DNA from: Bacteroidales bacterium
GTDB lineage: Bacteria > Bacteroidota > Bacteroidia > Bacteroidales > Paludibacteraceae
Direction of reading: 5' to 3'
DNA: 15,323 bases
Assembly: GCA_900767385.1 (NCBI GenBank)
Contig: CAAFYY010000004.1
Coordinates: 1-15,323, forward strand
The position numbers were made by a program, and so were the translations under genes. Below are positions 6,388 to 12,727 of this stretch, piece after piece (within the stretch, counting starts at the first letter, position 1; every line of letters begins with the position of its first letter). The notes under the pieces were generated by a model that was given only the letters and a program-made list of their open reading frames with translations, was not told the DNA's origin and searched no databases.

Positions 6388-8583
6388 TTAGTTGCCCATC
6401 TCCGACAAGAACTTGATGCGAACCATTCTTACTTTCTGTTCCGCATTCTCCTCGTCCTCCAATTCCAAAGTCTTGATTGCTTCTTGAATGCTGTCGTTGA
6501 CAGCTTCGTTTTTGAAGTAGGAGTAGATATCATCAATCTCATCGGCTTCCATCACCTCTTCGAGGAAATAGTCGATGTTGATCTTTGTTCCACTGTTGAT
6601 GATACTGTCGATTCGGTCGAGCAACTCGTCAAAAGTGATGCCTTTCATATCGGCGAAATCATCCAAAGCAACACGTCTGTCGATAGCTTGAACGATGGCC
6701 AGCTTCTCCTGTAATTTATTTGGGTTAGAGTAGGTCTTGATATCTGTCGGACGGATGATATCGTTTTCCTCTACGTGTGACCTGATCAGTTTCAAGAATG
6801 GCTCGCCATATCTCTTAGCCTTGCCTTGGCCAACGCCTGGGATGAGAGACAGTTCCTCTATGGTAACAGGGTAGCTGGTGGCAATGGCGTCCAATGAAGA
6901 ATCTTGGAAAATGACGAATGGTGGAACTTCAAGACGTTCAGACTCCTTTTTGCGGAGTTTGCGAAGCATATCCAGCAATTCTGGGTCTAACGCAGACGAA
7001 CCGCTTGAAGCCATGGAGTCCTTGCTCTCATCATCATTGAACTCTTTGTCTTTTGTTATGAGGAATTTCTTAGGATGTTTCAAGAATTCTTTGCCCTCTT
7101 TGGTTACTTTGAGGGTGCCATAGTTCTCAATCTCTTTCTTAAGAAGACCGGTAAGAAGGGCTTGGCGGATTGTTGGTTGGAGGAGTGGTTGTTCATCTTC
7201 TTCAAGAGTGGCGAACATCTCCAACTCATCGTATTTGTAATCCTTGAAATCAGCATGATCTTTCACGCCAGTGAGAATCTTAGTCAGTACGTCGGTTTTG
7301 ATTCTCTCTTTAGTTGCAATCAATGTCTCCAGAATCAGAACCATGATATCTTTGGCGTCGACTTTTGTTTTCGGAGTCAAACAGTTGTCGCAGTTTCCGC
7401 AGTTTTCGCTGTCATATTCTTCTCCAAAATAGTGGAGAAGCATCTTTCTGCGGCAATATGAGGTCTCTGCGTAGTCGGCAGTCTCGTCCAGGAGTTGCTT
7501 GCCAATCTGTTGCTCTGAATCATCCTTGCCATGAGTGAACTTTTCGAGTTTCTCAAGATCTTTCCTTGTGTAGAAAGTGATACACTGACCCTCACCACCA
7601 TCTCGGCCTGCACGACCAGTCTCTTGGTAATAGCCCTCAAGGCTTTTGGGGATGTCGTAGTGAATAACAAAGCGCACGTCTGGCTTGTCAATACCCATGC
7701 CGAATGCAATCGTTGCAACGATGACATCAATGTCTTCCATTAGGAATTTATCTTGTGTCTCAGTGCGTTGTGTCGACTCCATGCCAGCGTGGTAGGCCAA
7801 GGCTTTGATTTTGTTGGCTTGCAGCGTCTCTGCCAATTCTTCAACCTTCTTTCTGCTCAAACAGTAGATGATACCCGATTTTCCTGGGTTGTTTTTGATG
7901 AATTTGATGATGTCTTTGTCAACGTCATCTGTCTTCTCCATCACTGCATAGTACAAGTTGGCACGGTTGAATGATGACTTGAAGATTGTGGCATTCTTGA
8001 GTTCAAGGGTCTTGAGAATGTCGTGTTGTACCTTTGGTGTGGCGGTTGCGGTCAAAGCGATGACAGGGGCAGGTCCAATCTCTTTGATGAATGGGCGAAT
8101 CCTACGGTATTCCGGTCTGAAATCGTGTCCCCATTCAGAAATACAGTGTGCTTCGTCAATGGCATAGAATGAGATTTTGATTTTCTTCAGAAACTCAATG
8201 TTCTCTGGTTTTCCCAACGTCTCTGGTGCAACATAAAGCAGCTTAGTTTTTCCAGCCAAAAGATCTGCCTTAACCTCTTCTACGGCTTGCTTGGTCAGTG
8301 AGGAATTGAGAAAGTGGGCAATACCGTCTTTCTCGCTGAAACTCCTCATTGCATCGACCTGATTCTTCATCAGGGCAATCAGTGGTGAGATAACAATAGC
8401 CGTGCCTTCCATCAAGAGTGAAGGAAGTTGGTAACAGAGGGATTTGCCTCCGCCCGTAGGCATGAGGACAAAGGTATCATTGCCTGCCAAGATGTTTTTG
8501 ATAATCTCTTCTTGGTGGCCTTTGAAGGTGTCGAAACCGAATCTTTTTTTCAATTCGGCGTGAAGCGCTGGTTTTTCTGCCAT
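6388..8583 (-). CDS. recQ: ATP-dependent DNA helicase RecQ, with long C-terminal extension
   Basis: From the ATG at 8583 the product is 731 residues, a 3'-5' superfamily 2 DNA helicase for recombination and fork repair. Motifs in order are the Walker A loop MPTGGGKS (41-48), the DEAH box in FYAIDEAHCISEWGHDF, the helicase C motif TIAFGMGIDKPDVR and motif VI QETGRAGRDG. The zinc site follows (Cys before RRKMLLHYF, then CGNCDNC), then an RQC winged helix and an HRDC domain (about LLDMLRKLRKKES to IRSHVEEN). About 120 further residues form an acidic helical tail, probably the HTH_40-type extension seen in Bacteroidota; E. coli RecQ has about 609 residues. The frame stays open to a TTG at 8691, but MAEKPALHAELKKRFGFD matches the usual start of the family, so I chose 8583. 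It is the first gene of the five-gene operon. Confidence 0.95.
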   Translation of the reverse strand: MAEKPALHAELKKRFGFDTFKGHQEEIIKNILAGNDTFVLMPTGGGKSLCYQLPSLLMEGTAIVISPLIALMKNQVDAMRSFSEKDGIAHFLNSSLTKQAVEEVKADLLAGKTKLLYVAPETLGKPENIEFLKKIKISFYAIDEAHCISEWGHDFRPEYRRIRPFIKEIGPAPVIALTATATPKVQHDILKTLELKNATIFKSSFNRANLYYAVMEKTDDVDKDIIKFIKNNPGKSGIIYCLSRKKVEELAETLQANKIKALAYHAGMESTQRTETQDKFLMEDIDVIVATIAFGMGIDKPDVRFVIHYDIPKSLEGYYQETGRAGRDGGEGQCITFYTRKDLEKLEKFTHGKDDSEQQIGKQLLDETADYAETSYCRRKMLLHYFGEEYDSENCGNCDNCLTPKTKVDAKDIMVLILETLIATKERIKTDVLTKILTGVKDHADFKDYKYDELEMFATLEEDEQPLLQPTIRQALLTGLLKKEIENYGTLKVTKEGKEFLKHPKKFLITKDKEFNDDESKDSMASSGSSALDPELLDMLRKLRKKESERLEVPPFVIFQDSSLDAIATSYPVTIEELSLIPGVGQGKAKRYGEPFLKLIRSHVEENDIIRPTDIKTYSNPNKLQEKLAIVQAIDRRVALDDFADMKGITFDELLDRIDSIINSGTKINIDYFLEEVMEADEIDDIYSYFKNEAVNDSIQEAIKTLELEDEENAEQKVRMVRIKFLSEMGN

Positions 8584-8721
8584 TTTGATATTGCTTTTTG
8601 AAGCGTTACTGATTGGGGTAAAACGAACTCGTCTTTGCCTATAACTAACTGTTTTTCTTTTGTTTGTTTGACTGTTTTGTGGCAATTGCAAGGTGGGCTC
8701 TCTCTTGCCAATTTCCTAAAA

Positions 8722-8752
8722 CAAATGTACACCTTTTTTCCTATTATAAAAA
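8722..8752 (-). promoter_or_regulatory. Candidate promoter for the recQ operon
   Basis: Reading the minus strand, TACATTTG (8729 to 8722) fits the Bacteroidota -7 consensus TAnnTTTG exactly. A TTTT at 8752-8749, 19 bp upstream, is a weak match to the -33 TTTG/TTG. Transcription would begin near 8714 and leave a leader of about 130 nt before the ATG at 8583. Confidence 0.55.
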
Positions 8753-8760
8753 TGTTCTCC

Positions 8761-8784
8761 TATTTTTTTTCTTATTTTTTTTCT
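8761..8784. repeat. Perfect 12-bp tandem repeat (2 copies) of a T8 tract
   Basis: TATTTTTTTTCT occurs at 8761-8772 and again, identical, at 8773-8784. The pair lies between the divergent recQ and sirtuin promoters, ending one base before the sirtuin -33 region. T tracts spaced about one helical turn apart would bend DNA and could serve as an UP-type element. Confidence 0.85.
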
Positions 8785-8785
8785 G

Positions 8786-8816
8786 CTTGCTATTCTATAT
8801 ATAAATAGTATATTTG
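8786..8816 (+). promoter_or_regulatory. Promoter of the sirtuin gene (Bacteroidota -33/-7 type)
   Basis: TATATTTG at 8809-8816 matches the -7 box TAnnTTTG. CTTG at 8786-8789 supplies a -33 box, with the preferred 19-bp spacer. The start point should lie near 8822, giving a leader of about 55 nt before the ATG at 8877. Confidence 0.72.
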
Positions 8817-8876
8817 CAGTTGCAACAGATGGCGGAAAAACGGGAATCGTTTTTCCTTATCTAAATTGATAATGAC

Positions 8877-9599
8877 ATGATGAAAAAGAGAATTGTTGTA
8901 CTGACAGGAGCTGGCGTTTCTGCAGACAGTGGAGTACCAACGTTCCGCGACGTGGATGGTATCTGGACCAAGTATAATGTGGACGAAGTGTGTACGCACG
9001 AAGCGTATCTTTATGACCGTGCTAAAGTTATCGGCTTTATCAACGAGTGTCGAAAGAGTATGCTGGGCAAAGAGCCTAATGCTGCCCATCATGCCCTGAA
9101 ACAATTGGAGGACTATTATGATGTGACTGTTGTCACGACCAACATCGATGAATTGCACGAAAAGGCTGGCTCGTCGAAAATTATCCATCTGCATGGCGAC
9201 TTGAAGCATCTCCGCAGCGAAAAAGACGACCATTCCCGTTGGGTGCTTATGAAAGGGGTGGAGCAGGGATTGAACGATCGTCACCCAGATACGGGAGACC
9301 TCCTTCGCCCTACAGTAGTGCTTTTCAATGAGGCAGTTCCGTTGATTGAAGATGCTGTGGAGATCGTCTCTAAGGCCGATATCATGATTATTATCGGCAC
9401 TTCGCTCGTGGTCTATCCTTCCGCTGGTTTGGTCAACTATCTACCTGCTTCGTCATCTTTATATTATGTAGACCCTTCTCCGTTGAACGACTCCTCCCTC
9501 CGTTTGTTGGAAAACCTTACGGAACACATCCAGATGAGGGCTGCCGTAGGTATGCCTTTGCTTGCAGAAAAGTTGATTAAGGATTGCCAAGAAAGATAG
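8877..9599 (+). CDS. Zinc-less Sir2-family NAD-dependent deacylase with altered active-site motifs
   Basis: This 240-residue sirtuin-fold protein would remove acyl groups from lysines using NAD, or perform a related NAD reaction, in the cytoplasm. The NAD-binding motif TGAGVSADSGVPTFRD (10-25), the catalytic-histidine motif HLHGD (His106), LRPTVVLFNEAVP (143-155) and IIGTSLVVYPSAGLV are all present. There are no CXXC pairs, so the structural zinc of classical sirtuins is absent, as in a known short Bacteroidota group. Two positions are odd. The TQNID motif reads TTNID (87-91), with Thr88 replacing the conserved Gln. The YxxR pair of succinyl/malonyl deacylases is not kept: the matching stretch reads FINECRK (54-60). 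Substrate preference is therefore unclear. The start could be the ATG at 8877 or 8880. It is divergent from recQ and has its own promoter. A clear terminator is not seen downstream. Confidence 0.88.
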   Translation: MMKKRIVVLTGAGVSADSGVPTFRDVDGIWTKYNVDEVCTHEAYLYDRAKVIGFINECRKSMLGKEPNAAHHALKQLEDYYDVTVVTTNIDELHEKAGSSKIIHLHGDLKHLRSEKDDHSRWVLMKGVEQGLNDRHPDTGDLLRPTVVLFNEAVPLIEDAVEIVSKADIMIIIGTSLVVYPSAGLVNYLPASSSLYYVDPSPLNDSSLRLLENLTEHIQMRAAVGMPLLAEKLIKDCQER

Positions 9600-9817
9600 T
9601 CTCCCCGTTCTTTCAAAAACTTGGAATAAAGATATGTAACGTAGCTGTTTGCTGTTCCTGCATGTCGTTGCCATTGGGTTTGTGAGGGGATACATTCTGC
9701 TCTTTGACCTTTCGCTTGTTCAAAAAGAGGGCGAATTTATTATTTAATTCAAAATAAATACCTATCTTTGCAGACAAGAATTAACAAGTTGCTAAATATT
9801 TTAAAAATATCTTTAAA
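9600..9817. other. Intergenic region between the sirtuin and the Lrp/AsnC gene
   Basis: This 218-bp stretch has no convincing gene or terminator hairpin. Its right half turns very AT-rich from about 9730 and holds the candidate Lrp promoter. An imperfect dyad, GAATT (9733-9737) and AATTC (9746-9750), lies just upstream of the -7 box and could be an operator, but this is weak. Confidence 0.5.
9763..9770 (+). promoter_or_regulatory. Candidate -7 box of the Lrp/AsnC gene
   Basis: TATCTTTG fits TAnnTTTG exactly and lies 47 bp before the ATG at 9818. No clear TTTG is found 19-21 bp upstream, so this promoter may be weak or need an activator. Confidence 0.55.
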
Positions 9818-10306
9818 ATGAAAAAATATCTTGATAAATTAGACAAACAAATCTTGAGTCTCATCTCCTGTAATGCGCGTATGCCGTTCCTTGATGTCGC
9901 TCGTAAATGTGACGTTTCTGGTGCAGCAATCCATCAACGTGTTCAAAGGTTGATTCAACTTGGTGTTGTCAGAGGTTCTCAGTTTGTTGTTGATACAAGC
10001 AAAATCGGCTACAACACATGTGCTTTCATTGGCGTTCAGGTTGCCGATATGTCAAAATATCGTGATGTAATCAAGGCAATTTCTGATATTCCTGAGGTTG
10101 TAGAATGTCACGCAACAACAGGTCCTTATGCATTGTTCATCAAATTGTATGCCCACAACAACCGCAATCTTCGTGATATCATTGTGGATCGTATCAGTAT
10201 GATTCCAGGCGTGGGTGGAACCGAAACGCTGCACATTTCTTTGGATGAACTCATGAGCCGTCAGATTGCTACCTTTGATGGTGATATCATCCTCCTTGAT
10301 GACTAA
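9818..10306 (+). CDS. Lrp/AsnC family transcriptional regulator
   Basis: The 162-residue product has an N-terminal helix-turn-helix (about 5-52), opening LDKLDKQILSLISCNARMPF, with recognition helix region VSGAAIHQRVQRLIQLGVV. A C-terminal RAM/AsnC ligand-binding domain follows (about 65-145), with the family pattern VVECHATTGPYALFIKLYA. Such proteins form octameric or higher discs that sense amino acids and control amino-acid or nitrogen genes, usually including their own. The ligand and targets cannot be read here. It is likely a single-gene unit, with a -7 box at 9763 and a strong terminator at 10330-10364. The start codon lies between two copies of AAAAATATCTT (9803-9813 and 9822-9832). 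The C-terminus (ATFDGDIILLDD) extends slightly beyond the typical family end. Confidence 0.93.
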   Translation: MKKYLDKLDKQILSLISCNARMPFLDVARKCDVSGAAIHQRVQRLIQLGVVRGSQFVVDTSKIGYNTCAFIGVQVADMSKYRDVIKAISDIPEVVECHATTGPYALFIKLYAHNNRNLRDIIVDRISMIPGVGGTETLHISLDELMSRQIATFDGDIILLDD

Positions 10307-10329
10307 TCTACAGCATCGATTTTCGAAAT

Positions 10330-10364
10330 AAAAAGAGACAAATCGTTTTGATTTGTCTCTTTTT
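10330..10364. terminator. Bidirectional terminator between convergent Lrp/AsnC and ybaK genes
   Basis: Positions 10330-10344 pair perfectly with 10350-10364 (15 bp) around a 5-nt loop. The stem core is GAGACAAATC/GATTTGTCTC, flanked by an A run on the left and a T run on the right, so it can work in both directions. It lies 23 bp after the Lrp stop and ends 4 bp before the ybaK stop codon. Confidence 0.92.
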
Positions 10365-10368
10365 TGTT

Positions 10369-10848
10369 TTATGAAACCAATTCGCAAGATGTCATCGGAT
10401 AGGCTTTCGTTAAATCTGTCGGATTGATTTTGATTTGCAGTCCTCGGATTCCGGCACTGACGTAAATATAATCAAAATTGAAGGCCGTGGAGTGTATGAA
10501 GGTCGGAAACGGCTTCTTCATACCGATAGGGGAGCATCCGCCTCGGATATATCCTGTAGTCGGGAGCACTTCCTTCATTGGGATGAGGTCGCAGTTTTTG
10601 TTGCCCGAAACCTTGGCGGCGAGCTTCAGGTCGACTTCGTCGGCGCCTGGGATGACGCAAACAAAATGACCAGTCTTGTCGCCTTTCAAAACGAGGGTCT
10701 TGAACACTTGCTCGATAGGCTCTTGCAGTTGCTCTGCCACGTGGACGGCGCTCAAATCGTTCTCGTCAACAACGTAAGGGACGAGCGAGTATTCGATTTT
10801 GAGACTATCCAAAAGACGGGCGGCATTGGTTTTCTTGATGCCAGCCAT
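10369..10848 (-). CDS. ybaK: YbaK/EbsC-type aminoacyl-tRNA deacylase (Cys-tRNA(Pro) deacylase)
   Basis: This 159-residue single-domain protein hydrolyses wrongly charged tRNA in trans, for YbaK chiefly Cys-tRNA(Pro), helping translation accuracy. The family pattern is clear. It begins with IKKTNAARLLDSLKIEY, has VFKTLVLKGDK with the conserved lysine, then VIPGADEVDLKLAAK, and the signature GYIRGGCSPIGMKKPFPTF near residue 100-118, which lines the substrate pocket. The size matches the usual 150-165 residues. The ATG at 10848 is the natural start, 18 bp after the stop of the upstream 90-residue gene, so the two are probably one operon. Other members of the superfamily (ProXp-type) act on other mischarged tRNAs, but the GGCSPIG motif favours the YbaK branch. 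Confidence 0.93.
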   Translation of the reverse strand: MAGIKKTNAARLLDSLKIEYSLVPYVVDENDLSAVHVAEQLQEPIEQVFKTLVLKGDKTGHFVCVIPGADEVDLKLAAKVSGNKNCDLIPMKEVLPTTGYIRGGCSPIGMKKPFPTFIHSTAFNFDYIYVSAGIRGLQIKINPTDLTKAYPMTSCELVS

Positions 10849-10866
10849 TCTGTGCTAAAAATAGAA

Positions 10867-11139
10867 TTAACGACCGAGCATCTTCTCAATTTCCACCATA
10901 CCAGCATTGAATGTTGAGGTGATGTTGTTGTATTGAGCACGGGTAGTTTTGCGGTCTTTCTTTGTTGGGCAGTTGATACCGTTGACAGCAGCTGCGTAGA
11001 GGTCTTCTGCTTTGTCAATGATTGCTGCACATTGCTCTTCGGTGAAATCCTTGTTGAAGTTGAGTTGGATGTAAGCTTCGAGGATGGCTTCTGAAACACA
11101 GCTTGCCATCACTTTTTTGAGTTGACGTTTGTTTGTCAT
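10867..11139 (-). CDS. Conserved-looking hypothetical protein, 90 aa
   Basis: I do not recognise a named function. The start is set at the ATG at 11139 (MTNKRQLKKVMASCVSEAIL), although the frame stays open upstream to 11280. The upstream part looks like untranslated AT-rich leader and contains a -7 promoter box, so it cannot be coding for this transcript. The protein is predicted mostly helical, with a basic N-terminus (TNKRQLKKV), an acidic middle (FTEEQCAAIIDKAEDLY) and a basic stretch (CPTKKDRKTTR). It has no signal peptide or membrane segment, so it is probably cytoplasmic. I recall similar short proteins beginning NKRxLKK in Bacteroidales but no assigned role. It is followed after 18 bp by ybaK on the same strand. 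Confidence 0.78.
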   Translation of the reverse strand: MTNKRQLKKVMASCVSEAILEAYIQLNFNKDFTEEQCAAIIDKAEDLYAAAVNGINCPTKKDRKTTRAQYNNITSTFNAGMVEIEKMLGR

Positions 11140-11173
11140 AGTCGTAAATTTTTTGAAGTATGAATTCTGTTGG

Positions 11174-11181
11174 CAAAGATA
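11174..11181 (-). promoter_or_regulatory. Candidate -7 box for the 90-aa gene and ybaK
   Basis: On the minus strand the sequence reads TATCTTTG (11181 to 11174), identical to the -7 box before the Lrp/AsnC gene. It is 34 bp upstream of the ATG at 11139. A good -33 box is not obvious. Confidence 0.58.
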
Positions 11182-11233
11182 ATGAAAATTCTCCGTTTTC
11201 CGTCTTTGAAAACCGAAAAATAATAGAGAAAAA

Positions 11234-11267
11234 TTTGCCTCCATTCGTTTGAAAATTTGTATTTTTG
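11234..11267 (+). promoter_or_regulatory. Candidate promoter of the yitT-dut-TPR-DUF4292 operon
   Basis: TATTTTTG at 11260-11267 fits the -7 consensus TAnnTTTG, and TTTG at 11234-11237 can act as a -33 box, although the 22-bp spacer is a little longer than the usual 19-21. The leader to the ATG at 11324 would be about 50 nt. It is divergent from the promoter of the 90-aa gene; their -7 boxes lie about 78 bp apart. Confidence 0.58.
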
Positions 11268-11323
11268 TGGCAAATAGCATAAATCGTGCTGTTTGAAACT
11301 AAGTGGTTAAAGATTAAAGATTT

Positions 11324-12262
11324 ATGGATAATAGTTTTGTAGATTCAGTTCTCGTGAAAAAGGAAGACAGCAAGACGGTAATTATGAGTATTATCAAAAT
11401 CCTGATAGGCTCGTTTTTCGTCGCAGCATCTTTCGTGTTCTTTTTTACTCCTCATAAGATTGTACCAGGTGGTATCTATGGCGTTGCAATCGTTATCCAC
11501 TACATCACAGAGGGGTTGCTGCCAGCCTTTCCTTCGGGTTTCCCGGTAGGCTCTGTCGCCTTGCTGTTCAACATCCCGTTGGTCATCTTGGCCACCCGCA
11601 ATTTCGGTCGCGGCTATCTTTCGCGCACCATCCTCACTTTTGTCAGTTCGGCGGTTTTTACCGACTTGTTGACATGGGTGCAGAACTACTTTGAGTTAGG
11701 CGCTTTGGCGGAGAACGACATTCTCCTGTCTTGCATCTTTGGCTCAGTCATCTTGGGCTTTGGCGTGGCGATGGTTCTAAAGGCAAAAGGAACGGGCGCC
11801 GGTACTGACGTCATTGCTAAATTGGTGACTAAGAAGACAAAAATCGCTCTGGGCTACACGCTCATCATCGTCGACTCCTGTGTTGTTCTCTTGGGCTTGA
11901 TAGCCTTCAGAGATATTGAGGTAACCATGTATTCCCTCTTCGCCACTTTTGCATACGGCAAATTGGTCGATGTCTTCATTCAGGGTCTCAGTTTCAACAA
12001 GGCGGTCTTCATCGTCTCCAACAACTATCCTGAAATCGGCAAGCAGATTCTTTCCGAACTTCATCGCGGCGGCACTTTGCTTCACGGTAAAGGCTTGTTC
12101 AATGGGGATGAGAAAGAGATTCTTTATACCGTGGTAGACAACAAGCAAATCAGTCGACTGAGATCCATTGTTCACTCTGTCGACCCAGCGGCTTTCATCA
12201 CAATTCTTGACGCACAAGAGATTATCGGTCTGGGCTTTAAAGCAACCGATGACGAAGAATAA
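11324..12262 (+). CDS. YitT family integral membrane protein with DUF2179 domain
   Basis: The 312-residue product has a short cytoplasmic N-terminus, then about five to six hydrophobic segments (from about 21 to 215) starting IKILIGSFFVAASFVFFFTP. The loop motif HKIVPGGIYGVAIVIHY and the stretch KAKGTGAGTDVIAKLV are typical of the YitT membrane domain. The soluble C-terminal DUF2179 domain (about 225-300) includes NKAVFIVSNNYPEIGKQIL and HRGGTLLHGKGLF, and resembles small regulatory ligand-binding domains. The transported or sensed substrate of this family is not established. The ATG at 11324 follows a promoter at 11234-11267, and dut begins 10 bp after its stop, so it leads the operon. Codons are richer in G and C at third positions than in the sirtuin or Lrp genes, by eye. 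Confidence 0.92.
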   Translation: MDNSFVDSVLVKKEDSKTVIMSIIKILIGSFFVAASFVFFFTPHKIVPGGIYGVAIVIHYITEGLLPAFPSGFPVGSVALLFNIPLVILATRNFGRGYLSRTILTFVSSAVFTDLLTWVQNYFELGALAENDILLSCIFGSVILGFGVAMVLKAKGTGAGTDVIAKLVTKKTKIALGYTLIIVDSCVVLLGLIAFRDIEVTMYSLFATFAYGKLVDVFIQGLSFNKAVFIVSNNYPEIGKQILSELHRGGTLLHGKGLFNGDEKEILYTVVDNKQISRLRSIVHSVDPAAFITILDAQEIIGLGFKATDDEE

Positions 12263-12272
12263 TATATAAAAA

Positions 12273-12713
12273 ATGACTATGGATATTAAAATCATCAATA
12301 AATCACACCATCAACTTCCGCAGTATGCTACTGCCTTGTCTGCGGGTATGGACTTGCGTGCCAACCTCAGCGAACCAATCGTATTGGAGCCTTTGTGTCG
12401 CGCCATGGTTCCGACAGGACTGTTCATCGCCCTGCCAGAGGGCTACGAGGCCCAGATTCGTCCTCGCAGCGGTCTCTCCATCAAACATGGTGTAACCGTT
12501 ATCAATACCCCAGGAACCATCGATGCCGACTATCGCGGCGAAATCTGCGTTCTCTTGGTTAACCTCTCCAACGAACCATTCACTATCAACGACGGAGAGC
12601 GTATCTGCCAGATGGTGATTGCCAAACACGAACATGTGGAATGGACACCTGTGGAAGTGTTAGACGAGACAGAACGCGGCGCAGGCGGATTTGGCCATAC
12701 TGGTGTCAAATAA
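12273..12713 (+). CDS. dut: Deoxyuridine 5'-triphosphate nucleotidohydrolase (dUTPase)
   Basis: This 146-residue homotrimeric dUTPase converts dUTP to dUMP and pyrophosphate, keeping uracil out of DNA and feeding dTMP synthesis. All five motifs of the trimeric family are visible in order: AGMDLRA (motif 1, about 24-30), RPRSGLS (motif 2), NTPGTIDADYRGE (motif 3, with the catalytic Asp), ERICQMVI (motif 4) and RGAGGFGHTG (motif 5, the flexible C-terminal lid). The length is typical. The start is the ATG at 12273; a second ATG at 12279 (MDIKIINK) is equally plausible. It lies 10 bp after yitT, and the TPR gene begins 14 bp after its stop. As I recall, dut beside TPR and DUF4292 genes is a recurring arrangement in Bacteroidales. 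Confidence 0.97.
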   Translation: MTMDIKIINKSHHQLPQYATALSAGMDLRANLSEPIVLEPLCRAMVPTGLFIALPEGYEAQIRPRSGLSIKHGVTVINTPGTIDADYRGEICVLLVNLSNEPFTINDGERICQMVIAKHEHVEWTPVEVLDETERGAGGFGHTGVK

Positions 12714-12727
12714 GCATATTACAGACA

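Noticed and set aside
8584..8691. N-terminal extension of RecQ from a TTG at 8691
   Set aside because: The added 36 residues are basic and low in complexity, the start would be TTG, and the family begins at the ATG at 8583.
8761..8784. Tandem repeats as the start of a CRISPR array
   Set aside because: There are only two 12-bp copies with no spacer between them and no cas genes.
8877..9599. Sir2 protein as part of an antiphage defence system next to RecQ
   Set aside because: It is a stand-alone short sirtuin with no effector or sensor domain, is divergent from recQ, and no mobile or defence genes are nearby.
10435..10917. 160-codon plus-strand open frame opposite ybaK and the 90-aa gene
   Set aside because: It is antisense to two recognised genes, has no family motif, and is likely a frame shadow.
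11140..11280. 47-residue N-terminal extension of the 90-aa protein
   Set aside because: It crosses a -7 promoter box and AT-rich DNA, and the codons look random; the ATG at 11139 gives a compact protein.
11777..12298. 173-codon minus-strand open frame opposite yitT
   Set aside because: It is entirely antisense to a clear membrane-protein gene and shows no known domain.
12641..12727. Extended start of the TPR protein inside dut
   Set aside because: The extension overlaps dut in another frame, is rich in Arg, and would hide the signal peptide that starts at 12728/12731.
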